Shown here piece after piece: positions 7,314-14,740 of a DNA stretch of 18,802 bases (within the stretch, counting starts at the first letter, position 1; each line of letters begins with the position of its first letter). The notes below the pieces were generated by a model, which saw only the letters and a list, made by a program, of their open reading frames with translations, was not told the origin of the DNA and searched no databases. Source of the stretch: Asaia bogorensis (GTDB lineage: Bacteria; Pseudomonadota; Alphaproteobacteria; Acetobacterales; Acetobacteraceae); assembly GCA_945886995.1 (NCBI GenBank), contig CAMCZJ010000031.1:1-18802 (forward strand), written 5' to 3'. A program made the translations under genes and the position numbers.

Positions 7314-9641
7314 CTACAGGATGAAATCCGCGGTCAAAAGCCCCGAAACGCCCTGAACAGCGATTTCCATATCCGCCCGCGCATCGCCATTCACATCGGC
7401 CTGTAACACGCCACCCGCGAAACGCAATTGCCCCGCAACACGGCTGAAGCCTGCACCGCCAATGAAGCTGAACGCTTGGTCACCGGCAATGCGTGTACTC
7501 GCGTCAATCGTGGCCAAATCTATGCGGTCCCCATCGGCGCGGCTGAAGTCAGTGATGATGTCACGGCTGGACCCCACCGCGCTATCGGCCAACGTCAGGA
7601 AGCGGAACAGATCAACTCCCCCGCCGCCGGTCAGCATATCGCGCCCAACGCCGCCAATCAGCAGGTCATTGCCTGTGCCACCATCCAGCGTGTCGTTACC
7701 GGTCAGGCCTGAAAGCGTATCATTACCGGCGAAGCCAACCAGGCGGTCATTGCCGGCCAAGCCGGAAAGGCTGTCATTGCCGGAAGCGCCGTTCAGGGTG
7801 TCATTACGGGTGGTGCCATTCAGCACGCGATCCGCCTCCACCGCGGTCATGGAAAGGCTGTAAGCCCCAATGGAGGCGCCATCCCCCTGCGCACTCAGGA
7901 AATAGGTGCCGCTGGCCGTGACCGTGAAGGATATGCGGGAATTCATGCCACTGGCATCATCATTGAAAGCCAATTGCTGGCCGTTGGAATTCAATAGGCG
8001 CAAATAGGAGTCAAGCGAAGAAGCACCAGCAGCATCCATCGCAAAACTGTAGCGCCACCCCGCGGTCAAATTGACGCGGAACCAATCCTGATCACCCGCA
8101 AAGTCAATGTTCGAAAGCTGTGCTGTGCTGACAGAAAGCGCAGCGGTGGTCGAATTATTCCCAGCGATCGCATCCGTTGGTGCGGGATCGGTGGGCACCG
8201 TATCCAGCAGCGCATCAATATCAAGCCGCCCGCCCGTGGCCACCCTGCCACCAAGGGAAGTTGTCGCCGCCGCGCTATCCAAAAGCGCTGCACGAATCTC
8301 GGCTGCGGTGGCATTGGGATTCTCGGCCGCATAAAGCGCCACGGCACCAGTCACATGCGGGGTTGCCATGGACGTACCGCTATAGGTGCCATAACGCCCG
8401 CCCGGCAGGGTGGAATAAATCGCCGAACCCGGCGCGGCGATATCCACCGTGGTGGCGCCATAGCTGGAGAAGGAGGATAAGGCACCCGTATTGGTCAAGG
8501 AAGCCACAGCCACCACAGAATCATAGCCGGCAACAGCCGTTGTCGAATAATTGGACGGGTAGTTTGCCTGTACATCATTATTGCTGGTGGAATTGCCCGC
8601 GGCGGCGATGAACAGGATATCCTGCTGCGCCGCACGCCCAATCGCGTTATGCAATGACGCAGAATACCCGCCGCCACCCCAGGAATTATTGGTCGCAATG
8701 AAGTCTTCAGCACCATTTGCGCGGATAGCAGCATCGGTGAAGTAATTGACTGAATTCACCGCCCCGGTCGTGGAACCGGAACCAGAGGCGGAAAGAAACT
8801 TCAACGCCACCATCTGAATGTTCCAATTCACACCAGCCACGCCAATCCCATTGCCACCCATGGCGCCAATTGTCCCGGCAACATGCGTTCCATGGCCCTG
8901 GTCATCGAAGGGATCATTGTCATTATTGGCGAAATCCCAGCCGACCAGATCATCACGATAGCCATCGCCATCATCATCCAGGCCGTTTTCCCAACGCCGG
9001 TCATTCAGAAGATCACCCGCATCAATGCGGCCATTGCGATTGTAATCCATCACATAGGAAGCATTGGCCGCGCCGTTCAAATCGCGGAAGGTGATCAAGC
9101 CATCAGTATCAATATCGGAAAGGCTGGCGCGCAGCGTGGTTGGGATTTCGCGCTGATTGAGCCAGATATTCAGGTAAAGATCGGGGTGCGTATAATCTAT
9201 GCCCGTGTCAATCACGCCCACGACGCTGGAGGTGGAACCCGTCACGCCCGCCGCCCAGGCCTCATTCGCTTGGCTGCCATAAACATTCTGGACGGCGCCC
9301 GTATCGCCCAACATCCCCCAGAGCATGCCGCCAGTATAGCCAGGATCATTGCTGACCGCGGCGATGGAGATTTCAGCATCATCCGCCATCGGCAGCGCAT
9401 CTGCCTCGGTCGGTGCGGCCCATTCATCCACCGGCACGGCATCCGCCCAGGCATCCTCTGCCAACCAAGCGCTGTCGCCGCTTGGTGAAGGAATTTGGGG
9501 CGGCGCCGCCACTTCGGCAATCGCAATCGGGGCCAGCCACACCCCATCCTGCCCGCCATACTCATCCGATGCACTCTGCCCTTGTTCCTGCCCAGTATTG
9601 GCAAAACGGCGATGCATCATGGCGTTATGAAGGCTAATCAT
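7314..9641 (-). CDS. Secreted subtilisin-like (S8) serine protease with EF-hand-like loops, PPC domain and RTX repeats
   Basis: The 775-residue protein is predicted to be an extracellular endopeptidase exported by type I secretion. It has no Sec signal; the N-terminus to ~120 is an acidic propeptide-like region. The S8 catalytic domain (~135-480) shows D145 in VIDTG, H250 in GHGTHVAG, oxyanion N350 in AAAGN and S424 in GTSMATPHV, so the full set is present. Between Asp and His are two loops with EF-hand spacing, D176-D187 (DIDTDGLITFRD) and D199-D210 (DYNRNGRIDAGD), plus DDDGDG at 222-227. A PPC-type beta domain covers ~490-600. RTX nonapeptides of the GGxGNDxL type run over ~606-680, then a serralysin-like C-terminal segment ends in the hydrophobic ADFIL. 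The ATG at 9641 has AAGGA nearby. The exporter genes follow directly. Calcium outside the cell would fold and activate it. The substrate is unknown. Confidence 0.95.
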   Translation of the reverse strand: MISLHNAMMHRRFANTGQEQGQSASDEYGGQDGVWLAPIAIAEVAAPPQIPSPSGDSAWLAEDAWADAVPVDEWAAPTEADALPMADDAEISIAAVSNDPGYTGGMLWGMLGDTGAVQNVYGSQANEAWAAGVTGSTSSVVGVIDTGIDYTHPDLYLNIWLNQREIPTTLRASLSDIDTDGLITFRDLNGAANASYVMDYNRNGRIDAGDLLNDRRWENGLDDDGDGYRDDLVGWDFANNDNDPFDDQGHGTHVAGTIGAMGGNGIGVAGVNWNIQMVALKFLSASGSGSTTGAVNSVNYFTDAAIRANGAEDFIATNNSWGGGGYSASLHNAIGRAAQQDILFIAAAGNSTSNNDVQANYPSNYSTTAVAGYDSVVAVASLTNTGALSSFSSYGATTVDIAAPGSAIYSTLPGGRYGTYSGTSMATPHVTGAVALYAAENPNATAAEIRAALLDSAAATTSLGGRVATGGRLDIDALLDTVPTDPAPTDAIAGNNSTTAALSVSTAQLSNIDFAGDQDWFRVNLTAGWRYSFAMDAAGASSLDSYLRLLNSNGQQLAFNDDASGMNSRISFTVTASGTYFLSAQGDGASIGAYSLSMTAVEADRVLNGTTRNDTLNGASGNDSLSGLAGNDRLVGFAGNDTLSGLTGNDTLDGGTGNDLLIGGVGRDMLTGGGGVDLFRFLTLADSAVGSSRDIITDFSRADGDRIDLATIDASTRIAGDQAFSFIGGAGFSRVAGQLRFAGGVLQADVNGDARADMEIAVQGVSGLLTADFIL
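7602..7826 (-). repeat. RTX (GGxGxDxUx) calcium-binding repeat block within the protease
   Basis: About eight degenerate nine-residue units, such as LNGASGNDS, LSGLAGNDR and LDGGTGNDL, are coded here, each with the G-N/R-D calcium ligands. These fold into a parallel beta-roll when calcium binds outside the cell, and mark type I secretion substrates. The units have diverged at the DNA level, so this is an old array rather than a recent expansion. Confidence 0.9.
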
Positions 9642-9821
9642 CAGGCTGATCCTTTGCGACGACGACCCTTTGTTAACGCCGCAAGGATCAAGAAAAGGTT
9701 AAACGCCGCCTCAGCAGCAAGGGCGCCAGGCATTTTCCCAGACACTGTGATGATCGGGGCGAAATCGCCGCCTTCGCGCCGCCGCCCGGTTTTTGTCGCA
9801 TTCAGCGATTAGGGACCCTAT
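9642..9821. promoter_or_regulatory. Divergent intergenic region between protease and NUDIX genes
   Basis: These 180 bases must hold the promoters of both outward-facing genes. I see a near-identical direct repeat, GTTAACGCCGC (9672-9682) and GTTAAACGCCGC (9698-9709), offset by 26 bases, and a short palindrome TAGGGACCCTA (9810-9820) abutting the NUDIX start. No convincing -35/-10 pair can be assigned by eye for either gene. Confidence 0.4.
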
Positions 9822-10397
9822 ATGTTTCCTCATGGATTCGCAGCTTCGGACCCAATGACCCGCTTTATTCGCCAAACGCCCGCAGGCGATGACCGAGAAC
9901 GCTTGATGTGCCCCGATTGCGGGCATGTCGCCTATGAAAACCCGAAAGTCGTGGTGGGCAGCGTCATCGCGGAGGGTGAGAACATCCTGCTTTGCCGCCG
10001 CGCCATTGAACCGCGCGCCGGTTTCTGGACCATCCCCGCTGGCTATATGGAAATGGGGGAAACGGTTGAAGAAGGTGCCGCGCGCGAAGCCTGGGAAGAA
10101 GCCCGGGTGCGGATCACGCTTGATGGCGTGCTCGCGGTTTATTCCATCGCGCGGCTCGGCCAGGTGCAGGTGATTTTCCGCGCCCGTTTCGCGGAACCGG
10201 GATTTGCCGCCGGGCCGGAAAGCCTGGAAGTGGCTTCCTTCCATTGGTCCGAAATCCCCTGGGATGAGATTGCCTTCCCTTCCGTCCATTGGGCGCTCAA
10301 GGCATGGCGCGATAGCGCAGCGCGCGCCCTGCCCGCCGCCGCCTTGAACCCGCCGGAAGACCCGCGCGGTGTGCGTCCTTTGCCGGTGGCTGGCTGA
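9822..10397 (+). CDS. NUDIX hydrolase with N-terminal half zinc-ribbon
   Basis: The 191-residue cytoplasmic protein belongs to the NUDIX superfamily, which cleaves nucleoside diphosphates linked to another moiety (ADP-ribose, NAD(H), FAD and similar). The NUDIX box is at residues 74-96 (GYMEMGE...REAWEEARV) with the metal-binding glutamates E89, E92 and E93 intact; the glycine of the canonical EExG is arginine 95. Upstream is a single CPDCG pair (C30, C33) followed by AYENPKVVVGSV, resembling the Nudix_N_2 zinc-ribbon but with only one CxxC. From memory, alphaproteobacterial relatives also have just one. The start chosen has AGGG seven bases upstream; an in-frame ATG at 9855 (residue 12) starts closer to where relatives begin but has no clear Shine-Dalgarno. 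The stop shares its A with the next ATG, so the downstream small protein is translationally coupled. The exact substrate is not predictable. Confidence 0.88.
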   Translation: MFPHGFAASDPMTRFIRQTPAGDDRERLMCPDCGHVAYENPKVVVGSVIAEGENILLCRRAIEPRAGFWTIPAGYMEMGETVEEGAAREAWEEARVRITLDGVLAVYSIARLGQVQVIFRARFAEPGFAAGPESLEVASFHWSEIPWDEIAFPSVHWALKAWRDSAARALPAAALNPPEDPRGVRPLPVAG

Positions 10398-10780
10398 TGC
10401 TGGGGCGTCGCGCGCTGCTCACTGGCCTGCTGCTCGCCCTGGGCGCGGGGGCGGCCTTGGCGCAGAACGCTGCGCCGGCGGCACCTCGCCCCGCCGCGCC
10501 CCCGCGCCGCGCTTCTCCCGAACAACGCCGCCGCCAACGTCAGGCCGAAAAGACCGTCACCGCACCGGAACCGCCGGGGAGGCCCGCGCCCATTCCCAAT
10601 CGGGACATCGAAGCCCCGCGCGGCTTCAACGAAGCGCCGCGCGCCCGGCTCAGCCCCACGGTCATAGACCCGGCGCCCGCCCAACCGCATCTTGGCGGTT
10701 CAGGCTTCGCCATGCAGGCACAGGAAGACCGGCTGCTGCAAAAACCAATGCCAGGCGCGCGGCTGAACGTGCCGTTTTAA
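10397..10780 (+). CDS. Small exported proline/arginine/alanine-rich protein of unknown function
   Basis: The 127-residue product begins MLGRRALLTGLLLALG, a signal peptide with a likely cleavage after ALA at ~22, so it is predicted to be periplasmic or secreted. The mature chain is low-complexity: an A/P/R-rich stretch to ~45 with a basic EQRRRQRQAEK patch, then PEPPGRPAPIPNRDIEAPRG, and a C-terminal part ending RLNVPF. No cysteine, catalytic motif or second membrane segment is visible, and I do not recognise a family. Its ATG shares a base with the NUDIX stop (TGATG), which supports real translation by coupling. Its TAA overlaps the stop of the convergent BolA gene. GC and codon use match the neighbours. 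It may be a lineage-restricted envelope protein. The coding call rests on signal peptide, coupling and tight packing. Confidence 0.7.
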   Translation: MLGRRALLTGLLLALGAGAALAQNAAPAAPRPAAPPRRASPEQRRRQRQAEKTVTAPEPPGRPAPIPNRDIEAPRGFNEAPRARLSPTVIDPAPAQPHLGGSGFAMQAQEDRLLQKPMPGARLNVPF

Positions 10781-11058
10781 GACCCCGCGGCCTCTTCCGG
10801 GCTTTGCAGCCTAAGCGCCAGCGCATGGAGCCCAGACGCGAATTCCCCCGCCAAAGCCTCATGCACCGCACGGGACCGCGCCACGCGCGACATCCCAGCA
10901 AAACCCGCCGAGACGATATGCACCGAATAATGCGTCTCGCCCCCTGGGCTGGCGCCGGCATGGCCGGCATGGCTGGCGCTATCATCAGTGATGTCGAGCA
11001 AAGCTGGCTGGAAGCGCGCTTCCAGGGAAAGCCGAATGCGGTCCGCACGTTGGGTCAT
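10777..11058 (-). CDS. BolA-family protein
   Basis: The 93-residue cytoplasmic protein matches the BolA fold: MTQRADRIRLSLEARF as first helix, then FQPALLDITDDSASHAGHAG, ETHYSVHIVSAGFAGMSRVA, and GLHALALRL near the end. BolA proteins bind monothiol glutaredoxins and [2Fe-2S] clusters through conserved histidines (candidates here H30, H33, H43, H78) and act in iron-sulfur trafficking or as stress regulators. I start at ATG 11058, where relatives usually begin; an in-frame GTG at 11073 would add five residues (MDKRG), and neither has a clear Shine-Dalgarno. The gene is divergent from the J-domain gene, sharing an ~80-base promoter space. It is convergent with the proline-rich gene, the two TAA stops overlapping in one TTAA. 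In other alphaproteobacteria, as I recall, a BolA gene also sits next to this J-domain/cobST block. Confidence 0.9.
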   Translation of the reverse strand: MTQRADRIRLSLEARFQPALLDITDDSASHAGHAGASPGGETHYSVHIVSAGFAGMSRVARSRAVHEALAGEFASGLHALALRLQSPEEAAGS

Positions 11059-11141
11059 GCCGCGTTTGTCCACGCTTGTGACTTTTTTGCCAAGCCCTGT
11101 TCTGCCTTGCGGCTTCGCGCGCCCGCCCCCATAACCGCTTG

Positions 11142-11726
11142 ATGTTCGCGCGCAAACGACGCAAGGCCTATGCCCCGGATGACGCAGCGCCCCCTGGGCG
11201 GCTTTGCGATGCGCCGGATTGCGCCGAAGCCGGCCAATATCGCGCGCCCCGGGACCGTTCCTTGCGCGAATTCCATTGGTTCTGCCTGGATCATGTGCGC
11301 GCCTATAATGCCAGTTGGGATTTCTATAAGGGCATGGGCCCGGACGAGATCGAAGCCTGTCTGCGCGCCGATACTTCCTGGCAGCGCCCCACCTGGCCGC
11401 TTGGGCGGGTTGGCAGTTCTGGCCGCTTTGACCCCGAAATCCTGCGTGACCCGCTGGGTGTGCTGGGCGCCGAAGCCCCCACCCCCCGCCGCCAGCCGCC
11501 CGAAAACGCCGTGCCGCCAGAACTCCGCGCCGCGCTCGACCTTTTGGGCCTGACCTGGCCGCTGGCTTCAGCGGAATTGCGCGCCCGCTACAAGGATTTG
11601 GCGAAGCAGCACCACCCGGATGCCACCGGCGGGGACAAGCAGGCAGAGGAGCGTTTGAAGGATATCAACCGCGCCTATAGCCTGCTGCGCCACCGCCTGG
11701 CCAAACAACCTGCGCCCGCCGGGTAG
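11142..11726 (+). CDS. J-domain (DnaJ-class) protein with N-terminal Cys/His motif
   Basis: The 194-residue protein has a C-terminal J-domain at ~130-188: LLGLTWPLASAELRARYKDL, then the HPD signature at 158-160 (KQHHPDATGGD) and the helix-IV-like INRAYSLL. It should stimulate an Hsp70 (DnaK) ATPase. The N-terminal half carries C22-x4-C27 and C48-x2-H51 within GQYRAP...WFCLDHVRAYN, a likely zinc site. This type of small J-protein, without a G/F region or substrate-binding domains, is common in alphaproteobacteria upstream of cobS. ATG 11142 is chosen; a TTG one codon earlier is in frame but less likely. It is followed after 58 bases by cobS. A dedicated role in assembling the cobaltochelatase is tempting but only inferred from the neighbourhood. 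Confidence 0.9.
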   Translation: MFARKRRKAYAPDDAAPPGRLCDAPDCAEAGQYRAPRDRSLREFHWFCLDHVRAYNASWDFYKGMGPDEIEACLRADTSWQRPTWPLGRVGSSGRFDPEILRDPLGVLGAEAPTPRRQPPENAVPPELRAALDLLGLTWPLASAELRARYKDLAKQHHPDATGGDKQAEERLKDINRAYSLLRHRLAKQPAPAG

Positions 11727-11784
11727 CCGGATTGGCATTACCCGCTTAGACTGTCCCTTTCCCTATGCACGGAACTGACCAGCG

Positions 11785-12792
11785 ATGAACAAAATCGCCC
11801 CCATTGCCGATATCAAACCGACTTCGGCGATTTCTGCCCCGGATACCACCGTCAAGGCGCGCGACGCCTTCGGCGTAGATATTGACATGGATGTGCCCGC
11901 CTTTTCGGTGCGCACGGAACATGTGCCGGAAATTGACACAAGCTACCGCTTCGACAAGGAAACGACGCTGGCCATTGTTGCGGGCTTTGCCTTCAATCGC
12001 CGCGTCATGATCCAGGGCTATCACGGCACCGGGAAATCCACCCATATCGAACAGGTGGCGGCACGGCTGAACTGGCCTTGCATTCGCGTCAATCTGGACA
12101 GCCACATCAGCCGTATTGACCTGATCGGCAAGGACGCGATTGTGCTGAAGGATGGCCAGCAGGTCACGGAATTCCGCGAAGGCATTCTGCCCTGGGCGCT
12201 GCAACACCCCTGCGCTTTGGTGTTCGACGAATATGATGCTGGCCGCCCGGATGTGATGTTCGTGATCCAGCGCGTGCTGGAAGTGGAAGGCAAGCTGACG
12301 CTGCTTGATCAAAGCCGCGTCATTCGCCCCAACCCATATTTCCGGCTTTTCGCGACAGCGAATACTGTCGGGCTTGGCGATACCACCGGGCTTTATCACG
12401 GCACGCAGCAGATCAATCAGGGCCAGATGGACCGTTGGAACATCGTTGCCACCCTGAACTACCTGCCGCATAAGCAGGAAACCGAAATCGTGCTGGCCAA
12501 GCTTGGCGCCGAAGGCGATGCCAAGATGAAGAAGCAGGTGGAAGCCATGGTGGCTTTGGCGGACCTGACCCGCGCCGGCTTCATCGCAGGCGATATCAGC
12601 ACCGTCATGTCGCCGCGCACCGTGATCACCTGGGCTGACAATGCCAAGATTTTCGGTGATATCGGCTTCGCCTTCCGCCTTTCCTTCTTGAACAAATGCG
12701 ATGAGGCAGAACGCAGCACGGTGGCTGAATATTATCAGCGCTGCTTCAATGAGGAATTGCCCTCAGGCTCCTTGCTCCGCAAGGCGGGCTGA
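11785..12792 (+). CDS. cobS: Cobaltochelatase subunit CobS (AAA+ ATPase)
   Basis: The 335-residue protein is the AAA+ ATPase subunit of the aerobic, ATP-dependent cobaltochelatase CobNST, which inserts cobalt into hydrogenobyrinic acid a,c-diamide in the cytoplasm. Walker A GYHGTGKST is at 78-86, Walker B LVFDEYD at 145-151 and the sensor-1 region FATANT at ~189-194; the C-terminal part (SPRTVITWADNAKIFGDIGF) is typical of the family. Length matches characterised CobS proteins (~330). The ATG at 11785 has weak upstream purines (CCAGCG). cobT follows after 57 bases in the same direction. CobN, the porphyrin-binding subunit, and the other cobalamin genes are not in this window, as is usual for alphaproteobacteria where cobST is separated. 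No cobalamin riboswitch is recognisable in the 58 bases upstream. Confidence 0.96.
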   Translation: MNKIAPIADIKPTSAISAPDTTVKARDAFGVDIDMDVPAFSVRTEHVPEIDTSYRFDKETTLAIVAGFAFNRRVMIQGYHGTGKSTHIEQVAARLNWPCIRVNLDSHISRIDLIGKDAIVLKDGQQVTEFREGILPWALQHPCALVFDEYDAGRPDVMFVIQRVLEVEGKLTLLDQSRVIRPNPYFRLFATANTVGLGDTTGLYHGTQQINQGQMDRWNIVATLNYLPHKQETEIVLAKLGAEGDAKMKKQVEAMVALADLTRAGFIAGDISTVMSPRTVITWADNAKIFGDIGFAFRLSFLNKCDEAERSTVAEYYQRCFNEELPSGSLLRKAG

Positions 12793-12849
12793 ATCCAGTA
12801 ACGGCGGCGTCAGCCACTGGCGCCGCCATTGCATGCCAGAGAGAAGTAC

Positions 12850-14724
12850 ATGAGCGGCAAGCAGGATCTGACGCGGCAGGAAGAATTCAAGCGCGCCACC
12901 GCGGGTGTGTTGCGCGCCATGGCGCATGCCGATGCGGAAGTGCAGGTGGCCTTCCAGCCCGGGCCTTCCGGTGTTGCCGGCAAGCGCGTGCGCCTGCCAC
13001 TGCCAACGCGCGCTTTGCCGGCCAATGAAATGGCCAAGCTGCGCGGTGCGGCGGATGCCGCTGCGCTCAAGCTGCGCCATCATGATGAAGCGCTCCATGC
13101 CAGCCGCATCCCAACGCGGCGCGAAGCCAAGGAAGTATTCGACGCGCTGGAACAAGTGCGCGTGGAAGCCGTGGGGTCCCAGCATATGGCTGGCGTTGCT
13201 GCCAATTTGCGCGCCAAGCTGATCGAAGAATGCGAAGCCGAAGGCTATGATCGCATGACGCGGAAGGACCAGATGCCGCTGCCGGCAGCCTTGGGCCTGA
13301 TCGCGCGTGAACGCCTGACCGGCGAAGCCGCACCAGAAGCCGCGCATCGCGTGCTGGATCTGTGGCGCGACACGATTGGTGAGGATGCCGAACAGGCCCT
13401 TGCCGAAATGGCGACCACTGCCGAAGACCAAGGCGCCTTCGCCCGCGCCGCGCGCAAACTGCTGACCGCACTCGACCTCGCTGAGGCCGAGATGGAAGCA
13501 GAAAGCGAACAGCAGGACGAAGAAGGCGAAGAAGGCGGCGAAAGCACGCCCCAGCAGGACCAATCCGGCGAGGGGCAAAGCCAATCCGACCAGGAAGATG
13601 AAATGCTCGGCGCCCAGCCCGAGCAGATGCAGGGTGAGGCTTCGGACGAAGAGGCAGAGGAATCCGAAGAAGAAGGCGCCGCTGCCGATGGTGACGACAA
13701 GCCAGGCGGCCCGCAGCAGCGCCGCGAAGTGCCGCAGGTGGATGACACCACGCGCTACCACGCCTTCACCACGCAATTCGATGAAGTGGTGGCGGCGGAT
13801 GATCTCTGCGATCCGGATGAATTGACGCGGCTTCGCCAACAGCTTGACCAACAGCTTTCCCATTTGCAGGGCGTGGTTTCCAAACTCGCCAACCGCCTGC
13901 AACGGCGCTTGCTCGCGCAACAGCAGCGCGCCTGGGATTTCGATTTGGAAGAAGGCATTCTGGATGTGGCGCGGCTGGCGCGCATTGTCGCTAACCCAAC
14001 CCATTCGCTGTCCTATAAGCGCGAACGCGAAACAGATTTCCGCGACACGGTAGTGACGCTGCTGATTGATAATTCAGGGTCCATGCGTGGCCGCCCGATC
14101 ACTGTTGCGGCCATGTGCAGCGATATCCTGGCGCGCACACTGGAACGCTGCGCGGTTAAAACCGAAATTCTTGGCTTCACCACACGCGCCTGGAAGGGCG
14201 GGCAAAGCCGCGAACGCTGGGTGGCGGAAGGCAAGGCGCGTAATCCGGGCCGGCTGAATGATCTGCGCCACGTGATCTACAAGCCCGCCGATGCGCCTTG
14301 GCGGCGTGCGCGCAAAAACCTCGGCCTGATGCTGCGCGAAGGTCTGCTCAAGGAAAACATTGATGGTGAGGCTTTGGAATGGGCCTATAAGCGCCTGCTC
14401 GCGCGGCCTGAACATCGCCGCATCCTGATGGTGATTTCCGATGGCGCGCCGGTGGATGACAGCACGCTTTCCGTCAATCCCGGCAATTACCTGGAACGCC
14501 ATTTGCGGAAAGTGATTGGCGAGATTGAAGGCCGCGGCGCGGTGGAACTGGTCGCGATTGGTATCGGCCATGATGTCACGCGCTATTACCGCCGCGCGGT
14601 CACGATTGTGGATGCCGAGGAATTGGGCGGCACCATGATGAAGAAGCTGGCCGAATTGTTTGACGAGGATGCCGCGGAAGCCTGGCAGCGGAGCGCGGCT
14701 GAGCGTTCGTCTCTGGTAGCGTGA
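12850..14724 (+). CDS. cobT: Cobaltochelatase subunit CobT (VWA/MIDAS protein)
   Basis: The 624-residue protein is the VWA-domain partner of CobS; together they form the two-tiered ATPase ring acting on CobN. The N-terminal helical part (~1-210) leads to a long acidic, low-complexity linker at ~212-284, rich in E, D, Q and S. Next comes the conserved YHAFTTQFDEVVAADDLCD region, and a C-terminal von Willebrand A domain whose MIDAS is DNSGS at ~407-411 (LLIDNSGSMRGRP), with the later MVISDGAPVDDSTL. I start at ATG 12850, with GAGAGAAG upstream; a TTG at 12829 in frame would add seven unlikely residues. This CobT is not the unrelated nicotinate-nucleotide phosphoribosyltransferase also called CobT in other bacteria. 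The phytase-like gene follows after 16 bases and may be co-transcribed. Confidence 0.95.
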   Translation: MSGKQDLTRQEEFKRATAGVLRAMAHADAEVQVAFQPGPSGVAGKRVRLPLPTRALPANEMAKLRGAADAAALKLRHHDEALHASRIPTRREAKEVFDALEQVRVEAVGSQHMAGVAANLRAKLIEECEAEGYDRMTRKDQMPLPAALGLIARERLTGEAAPEAAHRVLDLWRDTIGEDAEQALAEMATTAEDQGAFARAARKLLTALDLAEAEMEAESEQQDEEGEEGGESTPQQDQSGEGQSQSDQEDEMLGAQPEQMQGEASDEEAEESEEEGAAADGDDKPGGPQQRREVPQVDDTTRYHAFTTQFDEVVAADDLCDPDELTRLRQQLDQQLSHLQGVVSKLANRLQRRLLAQQQRAWDFDLEEGILDVARLARIVANPTHSLSYKRERETDFRDTVVTLLIDNSGSMRGRPITVAAMCSDILARTLERCAVKTEILGFTTRAWKGGQSRERWVAEGKARNPGRLNDLRHVIYKPADAPWRRARKNLGLMLREGLLKENIDGEALEWAYKRLLARPEHRRILMVISDGAPVDDSTLSVNPGNYLERHLRKVIGEIEGRGAVELVAIGIGHDVTRYYRRAVTIVDAEELGGTMMKKLAELFDEDAAEAWQRSAAERSSLVA

Positions 14725-14740
14725 CGCGCTGATCCCATAC

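Noticed and set aside
7602..7826. A DNA-level tandem repeat array in the 3' part of the protease gene
   Set aside because: The periodicity is explained by RTX nonapeptides, and the units differ at many bases, so it is a protein repeat and not a mobile or CRISPR array.
10369..11142. A 257-codon + strand open frame spanning the proline-rich and BolA genes
   Set aside because: It overlaps two better supported genes in other frames, and its product is Arg/Pro/Ala low-complexity without a domain.
11727..11784. A cobalamin riboswitch upstream of cobS
   Set aside because: Only 58 bases separate the genes, far too short for the ~200-base element, and no B12-box-like sequence is seen.
12763..14004. 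A 413-codon open frame on the - strand opposite cobT
   Set aside because: It is a shadow of the cobT reading frame, including its acidic linker, which reads as an F/L-rich pseudo-membrane stretch in antisense. CobT is certain on the + strand.
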